From an uncultured Bacilli bacterium (lineage in GTDB: Bacteria; Bacillota_I; Bacilli_A; RF39; UBA660), in NCBI GenBank assembly GCA_934168005.1, contig CAKPMN010000013.1, forward strand, positions 1 through 28,401: a stretch of DNA of 28,401 bases, read 5' to 3'. A program made the position numbers and the translations under genes. Shown here in pieces: positions 10,737-17,877 of this stretch (positions within the stretch are counted from its first letter, which is position 1; every line of letters starts with the position of its first letter). The notes beneath the pieces are model-generated. The model was not told the DNA's origin and did not search any database. It was given only the letters and a program-made list of their open reading frames with translations.

Positions 10737-10922
10737 GATATATAAAGGATATTTTCTTCTAACATTAACTAAATATATACCAAGTACAAAAGCTAATGTA
10801 AAAGAAGCATATTTAAGTATAACAAAGTCAGTTAATAAAGATAAACATGCAAGAACAATTGTAAGTCCTATAGCTATAGAACATAAAATCATAAAACATA
10901 TTTTATTTATATTTAATTTCAT
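10728..10922 (-). CDS. Small membrane protein, two transmembrane segments
   Basis: 64 residues with two hydrophobic stretches (about residues 8-28 and 33-52) and a basic C-terminus (RRKYPLYIKK). I chose this strand over an overlapping plus-strand frame because there is a strong ribosome binding site (AAAGGGGG, about six bases before the ATG) and a good minus-strand promoter upstream. The family is not recognised. It is monocistronic and converges with the preceding pair. Confidence 0.7.
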   Translation of the reverse strand: MKLNINKICFMILCSIAIGLTIVLACLSLLTDFVILKYASFTLAFVLGIYLVNVRRKYPLYIKK

Positions 10923-10953
10923 AGAAATTCCCCCTTTGAAATTTGTAAGAGTT

Positions 10954-10981
10954 ATTCTAACATATTTTTTAAATTTGTCAA
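10954..10981 (-). promoter_or_regulatory. Minus-strand promoter of the small membrane protein gene
   Basis: On the minus strand: TTGACA (10981-10976), 16-base spacer, TAGAAT (10959-10954) preceded by TG, an extended -10. Confidence 0.7.
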
Positions 10982-11041
10982 ATTCATAGATTTTTTTTAA
11001 AATATATGATATTATTCTTATAGTAGAAAAAGGGTGAAGAC

Positions 11042-11719
11042 ATGAATAAAAAAGTAATAATAGGAGTAATATCTGCAGTAATTATAGTTATTTTAGTAAT
11101 ACTATCTACAATGTTAATTAATAATAAGAGTAATGATAAACTTAAAATAAACACATTTAAAGAAGATAAAGTTGAAATAAATGCATTTGAAACACAAGAT
11201 AATAAACTGGTAATTAAAATGAAATCAGATGAGTTAGTTGATTTTGCTGACTTAGATATAGCTTTTTATAATAAAAATGAACTAGTTAAGACAGCAGATG
11301 CATTTGCAAGAAATTTATCGAGTGAATATCAATACATTACAGTAGATATGCCAAAAGATAGTGAAGAAAATAAAATAGATATAACAAAGATAGATATAAA
11401 AGAAACTAATAATACATATGATATCTCAAGTATAGAAGATGCAAAAAAAGAAATAAAAGTAGAGTCAAATAAAAAGGAAGACGTCTTAGAAATAACATTA
11501 AAAACAGATAGTAAAAAATCTATTTCAGAACTATCTTATACTGTACTATTTCATAAAGGGAATGATATTATAAGCGCTTCAACATCATATGTAGTAGAAT
11601 TAAATAAAGAAAAAAAGGTAACAGTTTCACTACCATATGAAATAAAAGATGGAGAAATAAAATATTTAGACTATGATAAAGCAGAAGTTATAATAAATCA
11701 TGCGTTTAAAACAAAATAA
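11042..11719 (+). CDS. Membrane-anchored extracytoplasmic protein of unknown function
   Basis: 225 residues. An N-terminal basic start (MNKK) is followed by one long hydrophobic helix (about residues 5-27); the remainder is hydrophilic, lysine- and glutamate-rich and beta-like, and seems to contain two related halves (around 38-120 and 130-222). There is no lipobox cysteine, so an uncleaved signal anchor is more likely than a lipoprotein. Ribosome binding site GGGTGA lies just before the ATG; a possible -10 (TATTAT) is at 11010-11015. The family is not recognised. Confidence 0.8.
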   Translation: MNKKVIIGVISAVIIVILVILSTMLINNKSNDKLKINTFKEDKVEINAFETQDNKLVIKMKSDELVDFADLDIAFYNKNELVKTADAFARNLSSEYQYITVDMPKDSEENKIDITKIDIKETNNTYDISSIEDAKKEIKVESNKKEDVLEITLKTDSKKSISELSYTVLFHKGNDIISASTSYVVELNKEKKVTVSLPYEIKDGEIKYLDYDKAEVIINHAFKTK

Positions 11720-11745
11720 AATACAGAATTTCTGTATTTCTTTTA
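11719..11745. terminator. Bidirectional terminator
   Basis: Stem AAATACAGA / TCTGTATTT with a three-base loop, followed by T-rich sequence, between the convergent gene ending at 11719 and rarA ending at 11743. Confidence 0.75.
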
Positions 11746-12954
11746 TTTTCTAAGTTTTTCTAATGCATCATTAACTTTTTTTAAAGATGCTTCATATTTA
11801 CTAGTAGTTTTAGGAATATAATACTTTCTATTTTTTAAATTACTAGGAAGATATTCTTGTTTAACAAAACAATTAGGATAATCATGAGGATATTTATAGT
11901 CTTTTGAAGAAGTTTTTATATGATCTGGAACATTACCAGTATTACCTTTTCTAATATCTTCTAAAGCTTTATCTAAAGCCAAATGTCCACTATTAGATTT
12001 AGGTGATAAAGCAAGCTCAATTACAATATCACCAAGGGGAATACGAGCCTCAGGTAATCCCAAGCGTTCACATGCATTAATACAAGCATCAACTTTAGGA
12101 CCCATTGATGGATTAGCAAGTCCAATATCTTCATAAGCAATAACTGTCATCCTTCTATAAATGCTATCTAAATCTTCTGCTTCAATAAGTCTAGCTAAAT
12201 AGTGAAGGGAAGCATTAACGTCGCTACCTCTAATAGATTTTTGAAAAGCAGATAAAACGTCATAATGTCCATCTTCATTCTTATCATGAAAGAATACCGG
12301 CTTAGCATTGATTTTTTTAATAACTTCTTCAGTAACTACAAAGTCGTTTGTTGAATAATAAGACACTTCAAGTAAGTTATAAGCATTTCTAACATCTCCA
12401 CTTGATAATTCACTTATTCTTTTAATAGCTTTATCATCAATTTTTAAATTAGGCAATATATTTTTTTGAATAACTCTTTTAATTGCTTCACAAACATCAT
12501 CACTAGTAAGTTCATGAAGTTCAAATATCTGACACCTAGATCTAATTGCAGGGTTTATTTTGTGATAAGGATTACTTGTAGTCATTCCAATTAAAGTAAT
12601 AAGTCCATTTTCTAAATAAGGTAATAATAAATCTTGTTTGTCTTTATTTAAACGATGAATTTCATCCATAACAACAACCATACCATTATTCATCTTAGCT
12701 TCTTCAACAACAATATCAAAGTCTTTTTTAGAATGAACTACAGCATTAAGCATTCTATATTTAAGATTTAATTCATTTACAATTGCAAGAGCAATAGTAG
12801 TTTTACCAATTCCAGGTTTCCCATATAAAATCATAGAAAACAATCTCTTATTATGAACTAGATTAGAAATAACTTGATTTTCACCAATTAAATGTTTTTG
12901 ACCAATTACTTCATCTAAACAAGTTGGTCTCATAAGTACTGCTAAAGGTTCCAT
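11743..12954 (-). CDS. rarA: Replication-associated recombination ATPase RarA (MgsA)
   Basis: 403 residues, usual for the family. AAA+ clamp-loader-like ATPase acting at stalled replication forks. Walker A GKPGIGKTT, Walker B VVVMDEIHR, and the sensor region TTSNPYHKINPAIRSRCQIFEL are all present, followed by the C-terminal RarA tetramerisation region (SDVNASLHYLARLIEAEDL and DIGLANPSMGPKV). The frame extends upstream to a TTG at 12966, but that would place the GGAGG inside the coding region; the ATG at 12954 is preceded by GGAGG with five bases of spacing, so it is the start. It stands alone on the minus strand. Confidence 0.95.
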   Translation of the reverse strand: MEPLAVLMRPTCLDEVIGQKHLIGENQVISNLVHNKRLFSMILYGKPGIGKTTIALAIVNELNLKYRMLNAVVHSKKDFDIVVEEAKMNNGMVVVMDEIHRLNKDKQDLLLPYLENGLITLIGMTTSNPYHKINPAIRSRCQIFELHELTSDDVCEAIKRVIQKNILPNLKIDDKAIKRISELSSGDVRNAYNLLEVSYYSTNDFVVTEEVIKKINAKPVFFHDKNEDGHYDVLSAFQKSIRGSDVNASLHYLARLIEAEDLDSIYRRMTVIAYEDIGLANPSMGPKVDACINACERLGLPEARIPLGDIVIELALSPKSNSGHLALDKALEDIRKGNTGNVPDHIKTSSKDYKYPHDYPNCFVKQEYLPSNLKNRKYYIPKTTSKYEASLKKVNDALEKLRK

Positions 12955-12989
12955 AAAATCCTCCAATCTATTTAATATTATAGCATAAT

Positions 12990-13018
12990 TTGACAGAAAA
13001 CATTATTTTTCTTATAAT
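12990..13018 (+). promoter_or_regulatory. Consensus promoter of the amidoligase-like gene
   Basis: TTGACA at 12990-12995, 17-base spacer, TATAAT at 13013-13018: perfect match to the sigma-A consensus. It rules out the upstream TTG at 12990 as a start codon. Confidence 0.9.
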
Positions 13019-13043
13019 ACATCGATGTTTAAAGGGGAGGCTT

Positions 13044-13856
13044 ATGGATATTTCATATAGAAAATTGCTTACTATACAGAATAATATCGGATTTGGTTTA
13101 GAAATAGAAACAGAAAACTTAGATTTTGATCAAATGAATAAGAGAATAATAAAAATGTTAGGTGAAGAGTGGCTGATAAAACAAGACTTATCTCTAAAAG
13201 ATTATGGTCTAGAAATAGTATCACCAGTTTTATATAACAAAAAGGAAACTTGGGAAAAATTAAAAAAATTGTCAAATACATTAAAAACATTCAAAGCCGA
13301 ATTTATAAGTAGCAGTTTCCAAGTAAACTTTGATATAGAATCATTCACATTAGAAGAATTAATAAAATTTTTAAAACTTTATACAGCCTATGAAGATGTT
13401 GTATTAAGGTTTTCAAGAGGATATGATAAAACTTTAAGAGAATCAAGTAAAATATATTCACATCCTATAGCAGAAGAAACATATAGAAATATTACAAACT
13501 ATACATCTACCAAAGTTCTAGAAGCTCTAGAAGGAAAAAGAAAATCAATATCATTTAAACTTCAAAGACCAAAATATAAAACACAACTAATAGAATTTAG
13601 AAGTCCAAATGGAACAGATGAAGTAAGATTATGGCAAAACTATATAACCTTATTTTATTATCTTCTATATTATTCTAAAAGAAAAGATTACGATGAAGCA
13701 AAGATAGAAAATTATTTTGAAAAAGCTTTTGTTAGAAGAAACATTGAATCAATAATGGAATATGAAAAAATAGATAAAGCTCATGAATTAGCTAATTTAA
13801 TATTTACTAATAAAGAAGATAAAGATTTTTTTGTAAAACAATATAGACAAAAATAG
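13044..13856 (+). CDS. Amidoligase-like protein (ATP-grasp/glutamine-synthetase-like fold)
   Basis: 270 residues, starting at an ATG preceded by GGGGAGG (13034-13040). The N-terminus has the GFGLEIETE motif, followed by IKQDLSLKDYGLEIVSPV, and SSSFQVNFD. These match the pattern of the putative amidoligase family (G-x-E-x-E, then D-x-S...G-x-E-I-V-S-P, then a His/Gln-x-N block). Members are thought to make amide bonds on peptides or cell-wall components. The usual HVN in the third motif is QVN here, so catalytic activity is not certain. It has its own consensus promoter and no operon partner. Confidence 0.7.
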   Translation: MDISYRKLLTIQNNIGFGLEIETENLDFDQMNKRIIKMLGEEWLIKQDLSLKDYGLEIVSPVLYNKKETWEKLKKLSNTLKTFKAEFISSSFQVNFDIESFTLEELIKFLKLYTAYEDVVLRFSRGYDKTLRESSKIYSHPIAEETYRNITNYTSTKVLEALEGKRKSISFKLQRPKYKTQLIEFRSPNGTDEVRLWQNYITLFYYLLYYSKRKDYDEAKIENYFEKAFVRRNIESIMEYEKIDKAHELANLIFTNKEDKDFFVKQYRQK

Positions 13857-13898
13857 ATATAAATAAAAATTTAACGAATATAATACATTAGCAAGAAT

Positions 13899-13927
13899 TT
13901 GACAACCAAACATTTTTTTGCTATTAT
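13899..13927 (+). promoter_or_regulatory. Promoter of the OLE-like RNA
   Basis: TTGACA at 13899-13904, 17-base spacer, TATTAT at 13922-13927. Transcription is predicted to begin near 13934, where the long non-coding stretch begins. Confidence 0.8.
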
Positions 13928-13933
13928 TGTAAA

Positions 13934-14554
13934 TGTGATGGCACATTATTCTAGTCACAAATTTTATTATGAATGCAGAGGTAAAATACTGTTAAAGAGC
14001 ATATCTGTGAAACTTTTGGTGCTTGCTTAAATCGCCCAGATTTGGGTGGGTGCTGGAAGGTTAGAATTTTGGGAAATTTATAATGGCATATAGAGGAACC
14101 CAACTTTCGTGGAGACCTAAACTTGTCGAAAGCCTATACATGACAACATTGACGGACTTTCAATGACTTAGGGCGTAACCTACTATGTGGGGAAACTTAC
14201 GAGTAGCGTAGCTTGTCTTGAGTGAATGCTATGGGATAATTGATCAGAATTAAGCTATTAGGCCAAATAACTTAATTTATCGCAATTTGAAATTACATTT
14301 GCAAAAAAGAATTAATAATAAAATAAGTGTTGAGGAAAACTCCTAGAGTGCATATATTATAGGATTGCAGTGTATACTAAGTGGTGATCAAGTTATACGA
14401 TTGGTAACACCGTATTAGGATCTTTAAAGGGAAACCGCAAATGTGGTAACGCATTGTAGAGACTAGAGAAATTCTACTTGACCTAAGATACAAAGTTAAC
14501 TATATTATTGCCAAACACATAATACTTAAAAGGGCATACATACCCCTTTTTTTT
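13934..14554 (+). ncRNA. ole: Large structured RNA, likely OLE (ornate large extremophilic) RNA
   Basis: This stretch of about 620 bases has no plausible reading frame, is richer in G+C than the surrounding coding DNA, has a strong promoter in front and a hairpin terminator at its end (AAAAGGG / CCCTTTT, 14528-14550). It contains many short complementary segments and GNRA-like loops. The length agrees with OLE RNA (about 610 nt), and the next gene is a four-helix membrane protein with the features of OapA, the partner that anchors OLE at the membrane. The family call rests on size, structure-like composition and synteny; I could not compare it with a covariance model. Other large RNAs (ROOL, GOLLD) are less likely because of the neighbour. 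Confidence 0.75.
14528..14554 (+). terminator. Terminator of the OLE-like RNA
   Basis: AAAAGGG, short loop, CCCCTTTTTTTT. It lies before the ribosome binding site of the membrane protein gene, so that gene is expressed by read-through or a separate start. Confidence 0.8.
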
Positions 14555-14575
14555 GATAAATAAAAAGGTGATAAA

Positions 14576-15166
14576 ATGAGATTATATAAAAAAGAATTAT
14601 TAAATTTAAAAACATTAACTAAAAAAGAAGAAAAACAAAAGAAAAAATTAGTGGATAAGGCATGGATTATCAAAATAACTTTATTAGCTTTTACAATGTC
14701 TTTGATTTTTTCACTATTATCTGAGTCATTGCTTCCAAATGTTCCACTTGTAATAGAAGCAATAATAATACTATTATTTGTTGGAATAGGAATATCTTTT
14801 GATATGATAGGAGTTGCCGTAACATCAGTTGACATATCTCCGTTTAACTCTATGGCATCAAGAAAAGTAAAAGGTGCCAAAACAGCAGTAAAACTAATTC
14901 AAAAAAAGGATAAAGTTTCATCATTTTGTAATGATGTAATAGGTGATATATGTGGCATTATATCTGGATCAGCAGGTGCTTTAATTGCTTCGTCAATAAG
15001 TGTTGAATTAAAAGTAAATATACTTATAGTAAGTCTTTTAGTAACAGCTTTAATCGCATCACTTACAATAGGAGGAAAAGCTTTGGGAAAAAGTTATGCA
15101 GTCAATAAAGGAAATATCATAATATTTAGATTTTCACATATTTTAGCGAAGTTTGTAAAAGAATAA
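14576..15166 (+). CDS. oapA: OLE-associated membrane protein OapA
   Basis: 196 residues with a basic N-terminus (KKEEKQKKK) and four hydrophobic helices at about 31-51, 57-82, 118-141 and 146-166. Conserved-looking blocks between them are DMIGVAVTSVDISPFNSMA and SSFCNDVIGDICGIISG. These and the position directly after the large RNA match OapA, which binds OLE RNA and takes it to the membrane; the complex is linked to stress tolerance and Mg2+ homeostasis in known hosts. Ribosome binding site AAGGTG precedes the ATG by six bases. If the RNA is not OLE, the safe name is a four-helix membrane protein. Confidence 0.78.
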   Translation: MRLYKKELLNLKTLTKKEEKQKKKLVDKAWIIKITLLAFTMSLIFSLLSESLLPNVPLVIEAIIILLFVGIGISFDMIGVAVTSVDISPFNSMASRKVKGAKTAVKLIQKKDKVSSFCNDVIGDICGIISGSAGALIASSISVELKVNILIVSLLVTALIASLTIGGKALGKSYAVNKGNIIIFRFSHILAKFVKE

Positions 15167-15174
15167 AAAAGAAA

Positions 15175-15203
15175 TTGAAAAAACTTTTATAAAATGATAT
15201 GAT
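15175..15203 (+). promoter_or_regulatory. Promoter of the anchored protein gene at 15232
   Basis: TTGAAA at 15175-15180, 17-base spacer, TATGAT at 15198-15203. Confidence 0.65.
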
Positions 15204-15231
15204 ATCTTTAAGAATAAAGGGAGTGTAACTT

Positions 15232-16710
15232 ATGGATAATAATGTTCCAAATATAGTAAAAGAAGAAGATAGAATAAAAACTGTAAAAGATGCAGAACCA
15301 GAAATTCTAAGTTATAAAGATGTCAGATTAGACTTTTCAGAAAAACCAAAAAACACTAAAAAAATAGTTGAAGTAATATTACTTTTAATTGTAATATCAC
15401 TATTTGCTTTAGCGTCAATATTATATGAAAAAAATAATAAAAATGTTTTAAGAAAAGGAATATCAAGTATATTTAATATAGTTGAAGATCCACTTTTCGA
15501 ATTAAAAGGAAATGAATTGTTTCAATACAGCGTTAAAAAGGACTTTAAGACTTCAATAATAACAAGTTTTCAAACAACATTTGATAAAAAATTAATAGAA
15601 GAAGATGAACTAAAGTTTTTACAAGAAATAAAAGATGTAACAATATCATCAACATTAGACTTTAGTTTTCCATCTAAAAAAGCCGCATATTCTATTAAGT
15701 CTACAACAGATGGTAGTAATATATTTGAAATAAACGGTAATATAACAGATAAAGATATAACATATAAAATTAAAAATGTTATAGGAAAATATATTTTAGT
15801 AAGTCAAGATGGTTTAGGACACATTTTCATATCCAAAGAAGAAGATAAAAGGGACTTTGATGTAATAAAAAATATAGTATTTAAAAAAATCTATAAAAAT
15901 ATAAAAGAGACAGATTTAAAGAGAAATAAAACAGTTTTAACAGAAATAAATACTAAAGTAACAGATGTTAGTTACACTATAACTAATGCTTATTTAAAAG
16001 CACTTATCAGTAATACAATAACAGATTTAGTAAACGATGATACTTTCATAGAAAAAACATCAGATTATACAAACCTAACAAGAACTAGATTGAAAGAAAA
16101 ACTACTAGAATTAAAAGAAAATATAAGTAAAGAAGATATATTAAAAGATGATATAACACTTAATATATATGTAAAAGGTTTAAAACATAAATTTGTAGGA
16201 TTTAAACTATCTACGCAAAATGACTCAATATATTATATAAGTACAAAGAGCAAAAAAGTAGTAAAAATATCAAGTAATAATGAAGAAATAATTAATTATA
16301 ATGACGAAAAAAAATCATCTACTGAATCTACTATAAATATAAAGTATAAAGATATTAATATTAATATAGATAAATTAATAAAAAATACAAGTATTTTATA
16401 TGATTATAAAATAAAGTCAACTAATACATATGAAGGTTCTCTTGTTCTAACAAAAGAAGAAAAAACATCAACAGATGGTAATATAAGATTTATAATATCA
16501 AAGATAAAAGATGATGAAAATGTATGGAACCTATCTTCATCAATGTCATATAATGTAAAATCATCAAATGGAATAACTCCTTTTGAAGATGAAGATGCAG
16601 TTAAAATAAATAAAGAAACATTTGACGAAGTAGTAAAAAGAACCTTGAATAACGAAAATTTAAAAAGAATAAGTGAAGCATATAAAAGCTTTATAAAAAT
16701 ACAAAACTAA
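15232..16710 (+). CDS. Single-pass membrane-anchored extracytoplasmic protein, unknown function
   Basis: 492 residues. A cytoplasmic N-terminal tail of about 45 residues is followed by one hydrophobic helix (about 46-63) and a large, lysine-rich extracytoplasmic part of mixed beta and helical character. The two halves of the outer part (around 80-240 and 290-490) look similar in layout, which would fit a tandem lipoprotein-carrier-like or DUF domain, but I cannot name the family. It starts at an ATG after GGGAGTG and has its own promoter and terminator. The position after oapA may be coincidental. Confidence 0.8.
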   Translation: MDNNVPNIVKEEDRIKTVKDAEPEILSYKDVRLDFSEKPKNTKKIVEVILLLIVISLFALASILYEKNNKNVLRKGISSIFNIVEDPLFELKGNELFQYSVKKDFKTSIITSFQTTFDKKLIEEDELKFLQEIKDVTISSTLDFSFPSKKAAYSIKSTTDGSNIFEINGNITDKDITYKIKNVIGKYILVSQDGLGHIFISKEEDKRDFDVIKNIVFKKIYKNIKETDLKRNKTVLTEINTKVTDVSYTITNAYLKALISNTITDLVNDDTFIEKTSDYTNLTRTRLKEKLLELKENISKEDILKDDITLNIYVKGLKHKFVGFKLSTQNDSIYYISTKSKKVVKISSNNEEIINYNDEKKSSTESTINIKYKDININIDKLIKNTSILYDYKIKSTNTYEGSLVLTKEEKTSTDGNIRFIISKIKDDENVWNLSSSMSYNVKSSNGITPFEDEDAVKINKETFDEVVKRTLNNENLKRISEAYKSFIKIQN

Positions 16711-16734
16711 AAGGCATAAAAATGCCTTTTTTTG
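16709..16734 (+). terminator. Rho-independent terminator
   Basis: AAAGGCAT, four-base loop, ATGCCTTT followed by T run. Confidence 0.85.
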
Positions 16735-16780
16735 GTACAAAATTACACCAAATGCATAGAATTAAGTGAGGAGGGATAAT

Positions 16781-17332
16781 ATGGCTTCATATAGGGAAAT
16801 TGTTACAAAAGCAGTAATAGGAAAAGGAAAAAAGCATTTTAAGAATAATTATGTAGTGGAAGCAGATAACACCCCAACTACAATTTTAGGCTGCTGGGTA
16901 ATAAACCATCAATTTAAAGGATATAAAACAGGAGATAAAGTAGGAGTAGACGGATCATATGATATGAATATATGGTATTCATATGATTCAGATAGTAAAA
17001 CAGCTGTATTAAATAAAAGAATAGATTATAATGATATTTTTAATATGAAATTAAAAGATGTAGTTCCATCATCTGATAACGATATCATTGTAAGAACTTT
17101 ATCACAACCAAATTGTGTTAAAGTCGATATAACAGATGACGGAAAAATAAGTTTTGTAATAGAAAAAGAACTAGGAGTAGAAATTGTAGGAGAGAAGAAG
17201 ATAAAAATAGAAGTAGAAGACGATGAAGAGCCATGGGAAGAATTAGAAGAAGAAGTTGACGACAAAATTTTAAAAGAAATAGATAATGAAGTAAATGACG
17301 ATTATCTAGAAGAAAAAACTAAGACAGATTAA
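16781..17332 (+). CDS. cotE: Spore outer coat protein CotE
   Basis: 183 residues, close to the size of Bacillus CotE (181). The N-terminus ASYREIVTKAVIGKGKK, then ILGCWVINHQF, YDMNIWYSY, and QPNCVKVDI correspond block by block to the Bacillus protein, and the C-terminus is very acidic (EDDEEPWEELEEEVDD) as in CotE. CotE is the morphogenetic protein that builds the outer spore coat on the forespore, so the host very likely forms endospores. The ATG at 16781 is chosen because GAGGAGGG (16768-16775) precedes it; an upstream GTG at 16766 lies before that site. No sporulation-specific promoter was identified with confidence. Confidence 0.92.
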   Translation: MASYREIVTKAVIGKGKKHFKNNYVVEADNTPTTILGCWVINHQFKGYKTGDKVGVDGSYDMNIWYSYDSDSKTAVLNKRIDYNDIFNMKLKDVVPSSDNDIIVRTLSQPNCVKVDITDDGKISFVIEKELGVEIVGEKKIKIEVEDDEEPWEELEEEVDDKILKEIDNEVNDDYLEEKTKTD

Positions 17333-17353
17333 ACCAATCTGTTTTTCTTATGA

Positions 17354-17382
17354 TTGACATATCGGTAATACCGATATATAAT
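17354..17382 (+). promoter_or_regulatory. Operator-controlled promoter O1 (short RNA)
   Basis: TTGACA (17354-17359), 17-base spacer and TATAAT (17377-17382). The spacer is filled by the palindrome ATATCG-GTAATAC-CGATAT (17359-17377), identical to O2. A bound repressor would cover both promoter boxes. Confidence 0.85.
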
Positions 17383-17388
17383 ATATAC

Positions 17389-17524
17389 AAGTGATAATTA
17401 TTATTGCATCAATAGTTATATCCTTGGTGTATTGATTGTCCTGTTATGCATGTAAGCTTTAAATGTATTTGAGCAGTAATATTTGTTACTAAAAAAAGTG
17501 AATGATATCATTCACTTTTATTTT
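17389..17524 (+). ncRNA. Short operator-controlled transcript, about 130 nt
   Basis: A perfect consensus promoter faces only non-coding DNA and ends in a strong terminator that it shares with the convergent XRE gene. Within it are an inner stem ATCAATA / TATTGAT (17408-17414 with 17430-17436) and a small AGTAA / TTACT stem (about 17476-17489). The GTG at 17391 opens a 14-codon frame of almost only hydrophobic residues (ending in Tyr), but there is no ribosome binding site, so an untranslated RNA is the simpler reading. Its function is unknown; sharing the operator with the retroelement target suggests that it belongs to the same regulon. Confidence 0.5.
17491..17524. terminator. Bidirectional terminator between the short RNA and the XRE gene
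   Basis: Perfect palindrome AAAAGTGAATG / CATTCACTTTT with A-rich and T-rich flanks on both sides. Confidence 0.8.
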
Positions 17525-17757
17525 GTATCTTTTCTAATTAAATCGTTAACCTCAAAAGAATCCTTTGTTTTAGAATTAACAAAATATATTTTGTAATCAC
17601 ATATGTGAGCTATTTTTTCAATCATGTCAAAATTAATACTGATCTTTTCATTCTCATAATCAGATAGGGTAGACTGGCCAATATTTAATAAACTAGTCAA
17701 GTCCTTTTGGTTAATATTTTTCTTACTTCTCATGTACTTAAGTGCTTTTCCAATCAT
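17518..17757 (-). CDS. XRE-family helix-turn-helix repressor
   Basis: 79 residues, essentially one Cro/CI-type domain: IGKALKYMRSKKNINQKDL, then the turn and recognition helix IGQSTLSDYENEK, and a supporting helix FDMIEKIAHIC. The ATG at 17757 is preceded by AGAGGTG; the longer frame up to 17787 lacks a ribosome binding site. Three copies of the inverted repeat ATATCG-N7-CGATAt lie within 440 bp around the gene: on its own promoter (17777-17795), on the variable-protein promoter (17808-17826) and on the short-RNA promoter (17359-17377). The protein very likely represses all three; this is inferred from site position. Confidence 0.88.
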   Translation of the reverse strand: MIGKALKYMRSKKNINQKDLTSLLNIGQSTLSDYENEKISINFDMIEKIAHICDYKIYFVNSKTKDSFEVNDLIRKDTK

Positions 17758-17775
17758 ATTACACCTCTTTCTCGA

Positions 17776-17795
17776 ATTATCGCACATTCCGATAT
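17776..17795 (-). promoter_or_regulatory. Operator O3 overlapping the XRE gene's own promoter
   Basis: On the minus strand ATATCG-GAATGTG-CGATAA (17795-17777), 11 of 12 half-site bases identical to O1 and O2. It overlaps an extended -10 (TGCGATAAT; GATAAT at 17781-17776), which suggests autorepression. Confidence 0.6.
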
Positions 17796-17802
17796 TTAGT
17801 TC

Positions 17803-17831
17803 TTGACATATCGGTAATACCGATATATAAT
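17803..17831 (+). promoter_or_regulatory. Operator-controlled promoter O2 of the variable surface protein
   Basis: TTGACA (17803-17808), 17-base spacer, TATAAT (17826-17831), with the operator palindrome at 17808-17826. The 29-base core is the same as at O1. Confidence 0.88.
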
Positions 17832-17877
17832 TTAAATTAAGGTAGGGACACCGAATACAGAATTAAAGGAGTTAGTT

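Noticed and set aside
10735..10989. Plus-strand reading frame opposite the small membrane protein
   Set aside because: No ribosome binding site and no coherent protein; the minus-strand frame has a strong site, an extended -10 promoter and two membrane helices.
12955..13043. Upstream TTG starts for rarA (12966) and the amidoligase-like gene (12990)
   Set aside because: They place the ribosome binding site or the promoter inside the coding region; ATG starts at 12954 and 13044 have GGAGG at proper spacing.
13934..14554. RNase P RNA or tmRNA for the large non-coding stretch
   Set aside because: No recognisable RNase P core motifs or tRNA-like ends with a tag frame; length and OapA-like neighbour fit OLE better.
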